Part shown: positions 26,557-35,078 of the stretch, piece by piece | Position numbering within the stretch: position 1 is the first letter of the stretch | Layout: every line of letters begins with the position of its first letter | Assembly (NCBI RefSeq): GCF_029264495.1 | Contig: NZ_JARIBH010000058.1 | Coordinates: forward strand, 1 to 40,211 | Direction of reading: 5' to 3' | Length of the DNA: 40,211 nucleotides | Source: Peptacetobacter sp. | GTDB lineage: Bacteria; Bacillota; Clostridia; Peptostreptococcales; Peptostreptococcaceae | Notes under the pieces: model-generated | Databases searched by the model: none | What the model was told of the DNA's origin: nothing | Seen by the model: only the letters and a program-made list of their open reading frames with translations | Position numbers and translations under genes: made by a program

Positions 26557-27546
26557 TTATGCTTTTGCTAATTCAGCTTTTGCTTTTTTAAGAAGATTGT
26601 CGATATTTTCTCCAGATTCACTTGGAACCTTACGAACATCGAAAGTTATTCCCATAGCTTTTAATTTTTCAATTGTTTCTACGTCTTTTAAATCCATAGC
26701 TATAGCTTTGTTTACAACAACTTTACCTACAGAATGAGCCATAGAACCAAGGTTTAATTCTTTTACATCTACTCCACCTTCTATTGCACGAAGTGCATCT
26801 TCTGGTGTTTCAAATAATAACATTGCTTCAGTATTTCCAAAACGAGTATCTTTTGCAACTTTTATCATTTTGTCTATTGGAACAACGTTAGCTTTCACCC
26901 CTGGAGGTGCTGCCTGTTCTATCATTTTTTTACGTAAATCGTCATGAGCAACTGAGTCAGATACTACTATTATACGATTTGGTTTTGTTGTTTTTGTCCA
27001 AGTTGTTGCAACCTGTCCATGTAATAGACGAGTATCTATACGCGCTAAAACATATTTTATTTTTCCGTCTCCTATTACTGTTCCCTCAGGAATAGCACCC
27101 GCTTTAGTTGTTTGCTGAACTGGAGCAGTTTCAACTTTTTTAGGTTCTAATTCTTCTGGGCAAACTTTTATGCCTTCTCTTCCAGCTCCAACTATATGAG
27201 CTGCAATTTCATGGGCAGTTTCCATAGATAAACGAGCACCATATGCTTCTATAAGCATTGGTAAGTTAAGACCTGTTACTATTGCCCATTTATCTTCATG
27301 TCCAGCAAGAAGTCCATTAGCCTGATTAAATGGAGTTCCACTCCATAAATCAACTAAAAATAATACCTCTTCAGGATTTTCGAAAGTAGCAATAGCTTCT
27401 TCAATCTTAGCTTTTAAATCGTCTGGTCCTTCACTTGGCTGTAATGTTACCGCTTTAACATCTTGCTGTTCGCCAAATATCATTGATACTGACTGTAGTA
27501 TTCCATTAGCAAAGTCACCATGACTAGCAAGAATAATTCCTACCAT
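26557..27546 (-). CDS. manX: PTS mannose-family subunit IIAB, fused
   Basis: Cytosolic phosphotransfer protein, 329 residues. The IIA domain (1 to about 130) has the phospho-acceptor His9 in IILASHGDFANG. A Pro/Thr-rich hinge follows (about 135-160, EPKKVETAPVQQTTKAG). The IIB domain carries the second phospho-acceptor His176 in ARIDTRLLHGQVATTW. The longest frame begins with TTG, but that TTGGAGG is itself the ribosome site, 8 bases before the ATG used here. First gene of the operon, with a leader of about 180 bases from a good promoter. The fused AB arrangement corresponds to ManX/ManL types in Firmicutes. Confidence 0.96.
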   Translation of the reverse strand: MVGIILASHGDFANGILQSVSMIFGEQQDVKAVTLQPSEGPDDLKAKIEEAIATFENPEEVLFLVDLWSGTPFNQANGLLAGHEDKWAIVTGLNLPMLIEAYGARLSMETAHEIAAHIVGAGREGIKVCPEELEPKKVETAPVQQTTKAGAIPEGTVIGDGKIKYVLARIDTRLLHGQVATTWTKTTKPNRIIVVSDSVAHDDLRKKMIEQAAPPGVKANVVPIDKMIKVAKDTRFGNTEAMLLFETPEDALRAIEGGVDVKELNLGSMAHSVGKVVVNKAIAMDLKDVETIEKLKAMGITFDVRKVPSESGENIDNLLKKAKAELAKA

Positions 27547-27732
27547 CTCTCTTTCCTCCAATCATTATTTTTTTATAGATGGAGAGTAAATACAGGAGAT
27601 TATTATTACAATATACAATTTTAAACCAACCTCTTATTAAGTTAAAATATAACAATGTAATTAAAACCTTTTCATAATACCAATTTTTATAGGTAAACAA
27701 TATCCTATTTTATACTCTTCAAATATAGTTTT

Positions 27733-27761
27733 ATTATATATAAGCTTTGAAAAATTTTCAA
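27733..27761 (-). promoter_or_regulatory. Sigma-A promoter of the man PTS operon with overlapping palindrome
   Basis: TTGAAA (27756-27761), 17 bases, TATAAT (27733-27738) on the minus strand. A perfect 15-base palindrome, TTGAAAAATTTTCAA (27747-27761), covers the -35 and part of the spacer and may be an operator. It resembles a cre site but lacks the central CG. No -24/-12 sigma-54 site was seen. The rest of 27547-27830 is AT-rich leader without a gene. Confidence 0.6.
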
Positions 27762-27830
27762 CAATCTTTTATACAGTCTTTTTTCTTAAGGAAATATGAT
27801 AACCTTATCAACTTTTAAAAGAAAATTAAA

Positions 27831-27872
27831 AAGCCATGAATATTTTTTTTATTTATAAAATATTCATGGCTT
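27831..27872 (-). terminator. Intrinsic terminator of glmS
   Basis: Stem AAGCCATGAATATTTT.../...AAAATATTCATGGCTT with T-rich runs on both sides, 29 bases after the glmS stop. Confidence 0.85.
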
Positions 27873-27900
27873 CTTTAAAAAAAAATTTTTTTATCAAATT

Positions 27901-29727
27901 TTATTCAACTGTAACTGATTTAGCTAAATTTCTTGGTTTATCAACATCAAGACCTTTCATTGTTGATACATAATAAGCTAGTAATTGCATTGGTATTACT
28001 GCTAATATAGGAACTAACATATCATCGCAGTTTGGAATGTATATAACTTCATCAGATACTTTTTCAACACTTTCGTTATGTTGTTGAGCTATAGATATTA
28101 CAAAGGCTCCTCTTGCTTTTACTTCTTGCATATTTGATACCATTTTTTCAAATAATTTTTCTTGAGTTGCTATAGCTATTACCGGTGTTTCTTCTTCTAT
28201 TAACGCTATTGTTCCATGTTTTAGTTCGCCAGCTGCAAATGCTTCTGAATGAATATATGAAACTTCTTTTAATTTTAAAGATCCTTCCATTGCTAAAGAA
28301 TAATCCACACCTCTTCCTAAGAAAAATACATGCTCTTTAGAAACTATTTTTTTTGCAATATCTTTTATTTTTTCTTGTTTTGATATTATTTCTTCTATCT
28401 TTTCAGGAAGTTTTTTCATTTTATTTATTATTTCTTTATAGTATTCTTCACTTATTGTTCCTTTTGCAAGAGCAAAATTTAAAGCTATCATATATAATGA
28501 TGTTATTTGTGTTGTATAAGCTTTTGTTGATGCAACTGCTATTTCAGGTCCTGCCCAAGTATAAAATACCTCATCTGCTTCTCTAGATATTGAAGATCCT
28601 ACTACATTTGTTATTGCTAAAACTTTAGCTCCTTTTTCTTTTACATCTCTAAGTACAGCAAGTGTATCTGCTGTTTCTCCTGATTGACTAACTAATATTA
28701 CTAATGAATTCTCATCTACAAAATTTTCATTATATCTGAATTCTGATGCTATATCTGATATAACTGGAACTTTTAAATATTTTTCAAGTGCATTTTTACC
28801 AAGTAACCCTGCATGATAAGCCGTTCCACATGCTACAATATAAATTTTATTTATTTTTTCTAATTCTTCTTTAGATATTTTTATACCTTCTAAAACTATA
28901 TTTCCATCATCATCAAGTCTTCTTTCCAATGTATTTTTAACACCTTCTGGTTGTTCATTTATTTCTTTAAGCATAAAACTATCATATCCACCTTTTGAAG
29001 CTGCTTCAATATCCCATTTTACATCATATATTTCTTTTTCGACTAGATTTCTTTCTGAATCATATATTTTTAGTTCATTATCTTTTATATGTACTACTTC
29101 CCCATTTTCTAAGAAATACACTTTTTTTGTATATTTTAAAAGTGCTGGAATATCAGATGCTATAAAGTTTTCACCCTCTCCAACACCTGCTATAAGGGGA
29201 CTGTCTTTTCTAACTGCTACTAATTCTTTTTCATTATCTTTACAAATTACACCAAGTGCATAGGCTCCTCTTAATTTAGAAACCGCTTTATAAACAGCGT
29301 CTAAAAGATTTCCTTCATAATATTTATCTACCAAATGTGCAATTACTTCTGTATCAGTTTCTGATTTAAATTCAATACCTTCTGATTTTAATTCCTCTTT
29401 TAATTCCATATAATTTTCTATTATTCCGTTATGAACAACAGCGATTGTTTTATCTTGATTATAGTGGGGATGAGAATTTACATCTGAAGGTTCTCCATGA
29501 GTTGCCCATCTTGTATGACCTATACCTAAATTTCCCTCTAAGCTGTTTTTTTCTATGTCTTTTGCAAGTACAGACAATCTTCCTTTAAATTTTCTAACTT
29601 CTAATTTTCCTTCATTTACTACTGCTATTCCAGCAGAATCATATCCTCTATACTCTAACTTTGATAGTCCATCGACTATTACCTCTGCTGCATTTTTGTG
29701 TCCTAAGTATCCTACTATTCCACACAT
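27901..29727 (-). CDS. glmS: Glutamine-fructose-6-phosphate aminotransferase GlmS
   Basis: Makes glucosamine-6-phosphate from fructose-6-phosphate and glutamine, entry to amino-sugar and wall synthesis. The N-terminal class II glutaminase begins MCGIVGYLG with nucleophile Cys2 and has the GHTRWATHG and HNGIIENY motifs. Two SIS sugar-isomerase domains follow (IVACGTAYHAG; FLGRGVDYSLAMEG), and the tail DVDKPRNLAKSVTVE is canonical. 608 residues. AGGAGG precedes the ATG. A glmS ribozyme in the leader gives product-dependent mRNA cleavage. glmM lies upstream, so the two consecutive enzymes are adjacent. Confidence 0.98.
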   Translation of the reverse strand: MCGIVGYLGHKNAAEVIVDGLSKLEYRGYDSAGIAVVNEGKLEVRKFKGRLSVLAKDIEKNSLEGNLGIGHTRWATHGEPSDVNSHPHYNQDKTIAVVHNGIIENYMELKEELKSEGIEFKSETDTEVIAHLVDKYYEGNLLDAVYKAVSKLRGAYALGVICKDNEKELVAVRKDSPLIAGVGEGENFIASDIPALLKYTKKVYFLENGEVVHIKDNELKIYDSERNLVEKEIYDVKWDIEAASKGGYDSFMLKEINEQPEGVKNTLERRLDDDGNIVLEGIKISKEELEKINKIYIVACGTAYHAGLLGKNALEKYLKVPVISDIASEFRYNENFVDENSLVILVSQSGETADTLAVLRDVKEKGAKVLAITNVVGSSISREADEVFYTWAGPEIAVASTKAYTTQITSLYMIALNFALAKGTISEEYYKEIINKMKKLPEKIEEIISKQEKIKDIAKKIVSKEHVFFLGRGVDYSLAMEGSLKLKEVSYIHSEAFAAGELKHGTIALIEEETPVIAIATQEKLFEKMVSNMQEVKARGAFVISIAQQHNESVEKVSDEVIYIPNCDDMLVPILAVIPMQLLAYYVSTMKGLDVDKPRNLAKSVTVE

Positions 29728-29787
29728 ATTTTTACCTCCTAAAAATTAAATTTATTTATTTTTAAGAAGTAGTGATAAAAAAATCAT

Positions 29788-29987
29788 TTACTCAAACTTC
29801 CCTTTGTTCACCAGATCACTCTCATGCTTTAAAGAAGTTTTTACGATGGTAAATTCACCGCAGAGCACCCGCCGAAAATTCGATTAACTCTGACCTCGTC
29901 AACTTGAAAATTTAATTTTTTAATTCTCTTATAAATATAAGTTCAATAATATTTATTTTACAGATATTATTATTCAAGTTCTGGCGC
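29788..29987 (-). ncRNA. glmS ribozyme (GlcN6P-responsive self-cleaving riboswitch)
   Basis: The minus strand begins with the conserved GCGCCAGAACTTG and continues with GTTGACGAGGTCAGAGTTAA, TCGAATTTTCGGCGGGTGCTC and the 3' pseudoknot/P4 region ending near AAAGGGAAGTTTGAG. Cleavage is expected between A 29988 and G 29987. P1 is extended by a long AT-rich arm. Cleavage with GlcN6P exposes the glmS mRNA to decay (known). The 3' limit is approximate. Confidence 0.95.
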
Positions 29988-29994
29988 TAAAAAC

Positions 29995-30024
29995 GGATAT
30001 AAGAATTTTAGATCTTATATCCGT
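29995..30024 (-). terminator. Intrinsic terminator of glmM abutting the glmS ribozyme
   Basis: Perfect 10-bp stem CGGATATAAG/CTTATATCCG with a 10-base loop, followed on the minus strand by five T that run straight into the ribozyme cleavage site (TTTTTA-GCGCC). It lies 10 bases after the glmM stop. Confidence 0.75.
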
Positions 30025-30034
30025 AATTTTACAA

Positions 30035-31381
30035 CTAAGCTAGTCTTTCTTTTATAAGTTCTGCAAGGTTAGTTGCTAATTCTTTTATCTGATCTACTTC
30101 TTTACCCTCTAACATTACTCTTACTAATGGTTCAGTACCTGATGGTCTTATAAGAACTCTACCTTCTCCATCTAAAAGTTTTTCTATTCTTTCTATTTCT
30201 TCTTTTACTTCAGGAAACTCCATGTATCTATTTTTATTTTCATTTTTAACTTTTGCATTTATAAGAACTTGTGGATATTGCTCCATAACAGAAGCTATTT
30301 CTGAAAGAGCTTTTCCTTCTTCTGCAATTATTCCTGATAATACTAGAGAACTTAAAGTCCCATCTCCAGTTGTGTTATTATCAAGGAATATTAAATGTCC
30401 AGATTGTTCTCCACCTAAAACATATCCTTCTTTTAGCATTTCTTCCATTACATATCTATCTCCAACAGAAGTTATAGCAAGGTTTATACCATGTTCTTTG
30501 GCTGCTATTTTTAAACCTATATTAGACATTACAGTAACTACTAATGTATCTTTAGCTAGTTTACCTTTTTTCTTTAAATTTATAGCACTTAATATAAGTA
30601 TTCTATCTCCATCCATTATATTACCTTTTTCATCTACTGCTATTAATCTATCTGCATCTCCATCATAAGCAAGACCATAATCAGCACCTTCTTTTACAAC
30701 TGTTTCTTGTAACTTTTCTGGATGAGTTGAACCACATTTATTGTTTATATTTGTTCCATCTGGTTCGGCATTTATAACAATAAGATCTGCACCTAATCTT
30801 CTATATGCATCTGGAGCAACCTTTGATGCAGCACCATTAGCACAATCAAGAACTATTTTTTTACCAGTTAAATCAACTCCAGCTGTTTCTATTAAAAAAT
30901 CAACATATTCTTTTTGAGCTTCATGTTTGTGTATTCTTTTTCCAACATCTACTCCTGTTGGATTACATTTTACAGCATCTATATTGTCTATATATTTTTC
31001 TATCTCTAGTTCTATATTATCATCTAGTTTAAATCCATCTTTATTAAAGAATTTTATTCCATTAAATTCTACAGGATTATGTGAAGCTGATATTACAACA
31101 CCACAATCTGCATTATATTTTCTTGTTAAATATGCAACTGCTGGTGTAGGTATTACTCCTACAGTTATAACATCGCATCCAACTGACATAAGGCCTGATA
31201 TTAACGCTGCTTCTAACATATCTCCTGATATTCTAGTATCTTTACCAACAACAACTTTTACTCTATGATCTCCTTGTGCAAGAACATATCCACCTGCTCT
31301 TCCTAGTTTATATGCAAGATTACAATCAAGTTCTGTATTAGCTACTCCTCTAACTCCATCTGTCCCAAAATATTTTCTCAT
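30035..31381 (-). CDS. glmM: Phosphoglucosamine mutase GlmM
   Basis: Converts glucosamine-6-phosphate to glucosamine-1-phosphate. Alpha-phosphohexomutase family: N-terminal MRKYFGTDGVRGVAN, active Ser100 in ISASHNPVEFNGIK, metal loop DGDADR (about residue 240), sugar loop GGEQSGH and C-terminal phosphate loop RPSGTEPLVRVM. 448 residues. AAGGAGA precedes the ATG. glmM normally follows cdaA-cdaR in Firmicutes, but here a fermentation operon lies between. glmS follows after a terminator. Confidence 0.98.
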   Translation of the reverse strand: MRKYFGTDGVRGVANTELDCNLAYKLGRAGGYVLAQGDHRVKVVVGKDTRISGDMLEAALISGLMSVGCDVITVGVIPTPAVAYLTRKYNADCGVVISASHNPVEFNGIKFFNKDGFKLDDNIELEIEKYIDNIDAVKCNPTGVDVGKRIHKHEAQKEYVDFLIETAGVDLTGKKIVLDCANGAASKVAPDAYRRLGADLIVINAEPDGTNINNKCGSTHPEKLQETVVKEGADYGLAYDGDADRLIAVDEKGNIMDGDRILILSAINLKKKGKLAKDTLVVTVMSNIGLKIAAKEHGINLAITSVGDRYVMEEMLKEGYVLGGEQSGHLIFLDNNTTGDGTLSSLVLSGIIAEEGKALSEIASVMEQYPQVLINAKVKNENKNRYMEFPEVKEEIERIEKLLDGEGRVLIRPSGTEPLVRVMLEGKEVDQIKELATNLAELIKERLA

Positions 31382-31488
31382 ACTATTCTCCTTTTCTTGG
31401 ACTCAAATTTAAATATTTTATTATTTTTGTAATTATTTTCTATTTTTATTTTATTATATTTATGGATATCATTTTTTTCCATAAGATT

Positions 31489-31517
31489 ATTTTATTACTT
31501 ATTTATAAAAAACTCAA
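31489..31517 (-). promoter_or_regulatory. Candidate sigma-A promoter of glmM
   Basis: TTGAGT (31512-31517), 17 bases, TAAAAT (31489-31494) on the minus strand, leader about 100 bases. The rest of 31382-31670 is AT-rich with no gene seen. Confidence 0.45.
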
Positions 31518-31670
31518 TAGAAATATTTATATGTTAAATAAAAAGTAAAAGCATAATTTTATTTTGATTTATAAAAAAATATTTCTTATTTTTATATTAA
31601 ATTATTATATAATAAAGTAATTAATTTTAAATATTCTATATATAAATTAAAATTACTTTATATATAAAAA

Positions 31671-31700
31671 AGAAAACCATCGATAAATCGACGGTTTTCT
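31671..31700 (-). terminator. Intrinsic terminator of the ptb-buk-vor operon
   Basis: A 13-bp stem (AGAAAACC-x-TCGA / TCGA-x-GGTTTTCT, one mismatch) with a 4-base loop and a run of six T on the minus strand, 35 bases after the last gene. Confidence 0.87.
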
Positions 31701-31735
31701 CATCTATATTATAAGTAATTTTGGCTAAACAAAAT

Positions 31736-32281
31736 TTATTTTCTAGTAGCTTCGATACCTTTTTCTAATGCTTCTCTATTTAGAGGTATGAATTTAGCTT
31801 TTCTTTCTCCGAAAACTTTTTTGAATGCTTCTAATACAGAATCAACTTCAACTGTTCCAGAAACTCCAAGGTAAGCACCTAACATTATCATATTAGCAAC
31901 TTTTGGATTTCCTAATTCAGCTGCTATATCATTAGCATCTATATAATATACATCAACATCAGTTCTTTCAACTTTTTCTTTTATTAAAGAAGAGTTAACT
32001 AATATTTTTCCACCTGGAACAACGTCTTTCTGGAATTTGTGGAATGCTGGTAAGTTCATTAATATTGCTGCTGTAGCATCATCAGTTATTAATGGAGAAC
32101 CTACTTCATGATCTGATACTGTAACTGCACAGTTAGCAGTACCTCCACGCATTTCTGGACCATAAGATGGTAACCAAGAAACTTCTTTATTTTCTAGCAT
32201 TCCTGCATAAGTTAGTAACTGTCCCATAGACATAACACCCTGGCCTCCGAAGCCTGCACATATTACTCTAGCTGTAGACAT
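31736..32281 (-). CDS. vorC: 2-oxoacid:ferredoxin oxidoreductase, gamma subunit
   Basis: Catalytic-gamma domain protein of 181 residues, one of four chains that oxidatively decarboxylate a 2-oxoacid to acyl-CoA, reducing ferredoxin. It begins ARVICAGFGGQGVMSMGQLL and has WLPSYGPEMRGGTANCAV, both family marks. The ATG follows the beta stop directly (TAAATG), with AGGAGGTGA inside the end of the beta gene. It is the last gene before the operon terminator. Substrate is most likely a branched 2-oxoacid (VOR) or 2-oxoglutarate-like acid; the symbol is tentative. Confidence 0.93.
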   Translation of the reverse strand: MSTARVICAGFGGQGVMSMGQLLTYAGMLENKEVSWLPSYGPEMRGGTANCAVTVSDHEVGSPLITDDATAAILMNLPAFHKFQKDVVPGGKILVNSSLIKEKVERTDVDVYYIDANDIAAELGNPKVANMIMLGAYLGVSGTVEVDSVLEAFKKVFGERKAKFIPLNREALEKGIEATRK

Positions 32282-33040
32282 TTACTTCACCTCCTGTTCT
32301 TCAAGATCAACGTCTTTAAAGTTTCCTAATGGATAATATGGTATCATGTTATCTCTTAACCACTGTAAAGCTGCTGGAGCTGTCATACCCCAGTTAGTTG
32401 GACAAGTAGATAATACTTCTACTATAGAGAATCCTTTACCAGCTAACTGTACCTGGAAAGCTTTCTTTATAGCTTTTTTAGCTGCTCTTACATGAGCTGG
32501 AGTATCAACTGTAACTCTTTCTACAAATACTGCACCCTGTAATGTAGCTAACATTTCAGACATTCTCATAGAGAAACCATTTATTTCTGGATTTCTACCA
32601 TCCTGACAAGTAGTAGCTTTCTGTCCTACTAATGTAGTTGGAGCCATCTGTCCACCAGTCATTCCGTATATAGCATTATTTACGAATATAGTAGTTATTT
32701 TTTCTCCTCTATTTGCAGCATGAACTATTTCAGCAGCACCTATAGATGCTAAGTCACCATCTCCCTGATAAGTAAATACTACTTTATCTGGCTGACATCT
32801 TTTTATTCCTGTTGCACAAGCTGGTGCTCTACCATGAGCAGCTTCCTGTGTATCACAGTTGAAGTAGTTATATGCTAAAACTGAACATCCAACTGGAACA
32901 ACACCTATAGCATCTCCTAAAACTCCTAATTCTTCTAAAACTTCTGCTACTAATCTATGGATTATACCATGAGTACATCCTGGACAGTAGTGAGTCTGGA
33001 CTTTCTGAAGTCCTTCAGTTCTTTTAAATACAACAGCCAT
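32282..33040 (-). CDS. vorB: 2-oxoacid:ferredoxin oxidoreductase, beta (thiamine pyrophosphate) subunit
   Basis: TPP-binding chain of 252 residues. HYCPGCTHGI near the N-terminus and the TPP motif GDGDLASIG ending in VNN (about residues 93-122) are clear. The GMTGGQMAPTT loop follows. AGGAGGTG precedes the ATG, which overlaps the alpha stop by one base (TAATG), so the chains are made in step. Confidence 0.94.
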   Translation of the reverse strand: MAVVFKRTEGLQKVQTHYCPGCTHGIIHRLVAEVLEELGVLGDAIGVVPVGCSVLAYNYFNCDTQEAAHGRAPACATGIKRCQPDKVVFTYQGDGDLASIGAAEIVHAANRGEKITTIFVNNAIYGMTGGQMAPTTLVGQKATTCQDGRNPEINGFSMRMSEMLATLQGAVFVERVTVDTPAHVRAAKKAIKKAFQVQLAGKGFSIVEVLSTCPTNWGMTAPAALQWLRDNMIPYYPLGNFKDVDLEEQEVK

Positions 33041-34104
33041 TATTTAGCACCTCCTGAAAGTATTTCTTTTGCCATTCTTACTAAATCTTTTGGTACTGGC
33101 ACCATACCACCTGGTCTACCATGGAAGTGAACTGGTAATTTACATTCACATGCTAATTTAACGTCTTCTATCATCTGTCCCATAGACATTTCTACAACGA
33201 ATAAATCTTTAGCATTTGGTATTTCTTTAAATGCTTTATTTGGGAATGGCCATAAAACTTTTGGTCTTATTAAACCAACTTTTAGACCTTCTTCTCTTAA
33301 TTCATCTACTGCGTTTTTAACAACTCTTGAAGTTGTTCCATATGCAACAAATACTAATTCAGCATCATCTGTTTTATACATTTCATACTGAACTTCATTT
33401 TCTTCAATTTTTTTGAATTTTTCATTTAAATGCCAGCAGTGTTCTTCAAGAACTTCTGGTGATAAGTATAAAGAGTTTATAACATTTGGTTTTCTCTGTC
33501 CTTTAGTACCAGTTGTTGCCCAATCTTTTGGAGGTAATTCTCTTTTCTTTTCTGGAGCTCTAAATTCTACTGGTTCCATCATCTGTCCTATCATACCATC
33601 AGCCATAACCATTACTGGTGTTCTGTAGCAATCTGCAACATCAAATGCTTCCTGTATCATATCTACTGCTTCCTGAACTGTAGCTGGAGCGAAAACTGGA
33701 GTTCTATAGTCACCATTTCCTCCACCTCTAGTTGACATGTAGTAGTCTGCCTGAGATGGCTGTATACTTCCTAGTCCTGGACCACCTCTCATTACGTTTA
33801 ATATAACGCAAGGAACTTCTGCACCAACTGCATAAGTTATCCCTTCTTGTTTTAAAGCCACACCTGGTGAAGATGAAGAAGTCATTACTCTTACTCCTGA
33901 TCCTCCTGCACCATAAACCATATTTATAGCAGCAACTTCAGATTCAGACTGAACGAATGCTCCACCTATTTTTGGTAATTCTCTTGATAAATATTCTGGT
34001 AATTCACTCTGTGGAGTTATTGGGTAACCGAAGAAATATTTACATCCAGCTTCTATTGCTGCTTTACCAAATGCTTCGTTACCTTTCATAAGTATCTTAG
34101 CCAT
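33040..34104 (-). CDS. vorA: 2-oxoacid:ferredoxin oxidoreductase, alpha subunit
   Basis: Pyrimidine-binding alpha chain of 354 residues. It has GNEAFGKAAIEAGCKYFFGYPITPQSE in outline at the N-terminus, the acid-recognising segment RVMTSSSSPGVALKQEG, and the GGPGLGSIQPSQADY loop. The C-terminal transketolase-like domain reads VAYGTTSRVV onward. A run of six G precedes the ATG by 8 bases. The separate alpha, beta, gamma, delta set is the VOR/KOR type rather than the single-chain pyruvate enzyme. Next to ptb-buk it likely feeds acyl-CoA to them. Confidence 0.94.
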   Translation of the reverse strand: MAKILMKGNEAFGKAAIEAGCKYFFGYPITPQSELPEYLSRELPKIGGAFVQSESEVAAINMVYGAGGSGVRVMTSSSSPGVALKQEGITYAVGAEVPCVILNVMRGGPGLGSIQPSQADYYMSTRGGGNGDYRTPVFAPATVQEAVDMIQEAFDVADCYRTPVMVMADGMIGQMMEPVEFRAPEKKRELPPKDWATTGTKGQRKPNVINSLYLSPEVLEEHCWHLNEKFKKIEENEVQYEMYKTDDAELVFVAYGTTSRVVKNAVDELREEGLKVGLIRPKVLWPFPNKAFKEIPNAKDLFVVEMSMGQMIEDVKLACECKLPVHFHGRPGGMVPVPKDLVRMAKEILSGGAK

Positions 34105-34138
34105 TTAAAATTCCCCCCTATTATCTCATTAATAATAA

Positions 34139-34354
34139 TTAGTTTCTTTCTACAGTTATAACTACGTCTGGACACATCATTGCACAGCTAGCACAACCTA
34201 TACATTTGTCCATATCTACTACTGTTGCTGGGTTGTATCCCTTTTCATTTGTTGCTTCTGTGTTTAATTTTATTATTTTCATTGGACATACTTCTACACA
34301 CAATCCACAACCTTTACAGTACTTTTCATCAAAAGATACTCTTCCTTTAGCCAT
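34139..34354 (-). CDS. vorD: 2-oxoacid:ferredoxin oxidoreductase, delta subunit (2x[4Fe-4S] ferredoxin)
   Basis: A 71-residue protein with two four-cysteine cluster motifs, CKGCGLCVEVCP (about 13-24) and CIGCASCAMMCP (about 52-63). It passes electrons from the TPP site to external ferredoxin. AGGAGG lies 10 bases before the ATG. It follows the P-loop gene by 43 bases and precedes the alpha chain by 34. Confidence 0.95.
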   Translation of the reverse strand: MAKGRVSFDEKYCKGCGLCVEVCPMKIIKLNTEATNEKGYNPATVVDMDKCIGCASCAMMCPDVVITVERN

Positions 34355-34397
34355 TTGCTTAAGCCTCCTTAAACTTTCTTATTTATTTGAAGTCAAA

Positions 34398-35078
34398 CTA
34401 CATCATCCAGTCATCTCTCATATATAGATCTATTGGAAGTATTTCTCCTTCTAGATTATCAGGAAGATCTTTTATAACCTCTCTGATGCAAGCAACATAT
34501 TTTATTGGTATATTTCTTAATTTAGAAACTTCTCTTGAAACTTCTTGTCCTTTTAATACATCTTCTACTGTTGTAGCTTTCAGCATATGAGTATTATTTA
34601 TAAGACCTGTAACCTTTAATTGTGATGCTTGTTCTATTTCATCTATATATTCCATAACTTCTTCAGCAGTCTGAGTTCTCTCTCTGTTAGCGTTTACTAC
34701 AAATAGTAAATCATATTCATCTTCAGGTATAGATTCTCTGAATCTAGCTATTACCCTAGCACCTACTTTATCTCCACCTAAATCTATTACATATTGATAA
34801 GATTTATCATGCATAGGAGCTGTTACTTCTGCTGAAACAGCAGGTAAGTCTAAACTTGGTGCATCTACTGAACTATCTATAGGATGTATTCCCATAGCTT
34901 TCATTTCTTCTTTTCTTTCTCTTGATCTGAAATAAACATTTACAACATCAAGATCTGCAAGAGCTACTTTATCTTTTGTTTCTTTTCTTAATTGTACAGC
35001 ATAATTTACAGCAAATTCGCTTTTCCCACTACCATAGTGTCCTGTTATTATTCTTATTCTTTTATCTTTACTTACCAT
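34398..35078 (-). CDS. P-loop ATPase, MinD/CobQ-like, of the fermentation operon; function unknown
   Basis: Cytosolic 226-residue protein, predicted nucleotide-binding. It has the P-loop GHYGSGKS (13-20) and a switch-like [14 protein letters not shown] (41-54), Walker-B-like [13 protein letters not shown] (97-109), and a late NNTHM (161-165) at the base-recognition place of SIMIBI GTPases/ATPases. There is no membrane segment and no metal-binding cysteine cluster. The ATG overlaps the buk end by 11 bases, so synthesis is coupled to butyrate kinase, and vorD follows. Such a gene beside buk and oxidoreductase genes is known to me in relatives but has no assigned role. It might help assemble or regulate the oxidoreductase; this is inference. 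Confidence 0.85.
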   Translation of the reverse strand: MVSKDKRIRIITGHYGSGKSEFAVNYAVQLRKETKDKVALADLDVVNVYFRSRERKEEMKAMGIHPIDSSVDAPSLDLPAVSAEVTAPMHDKSYQYVIDLGGDKVGARVIARFRESIPEDEYDLLFVVNANRERTQTAEEVMEYIDEIEQASQLKVTGLINNTHMLKATTVEDVLKGQEVSREVSKLRNIPIKYVACIREVIKDLPDNLEGEILPIDLYMRDDWMM

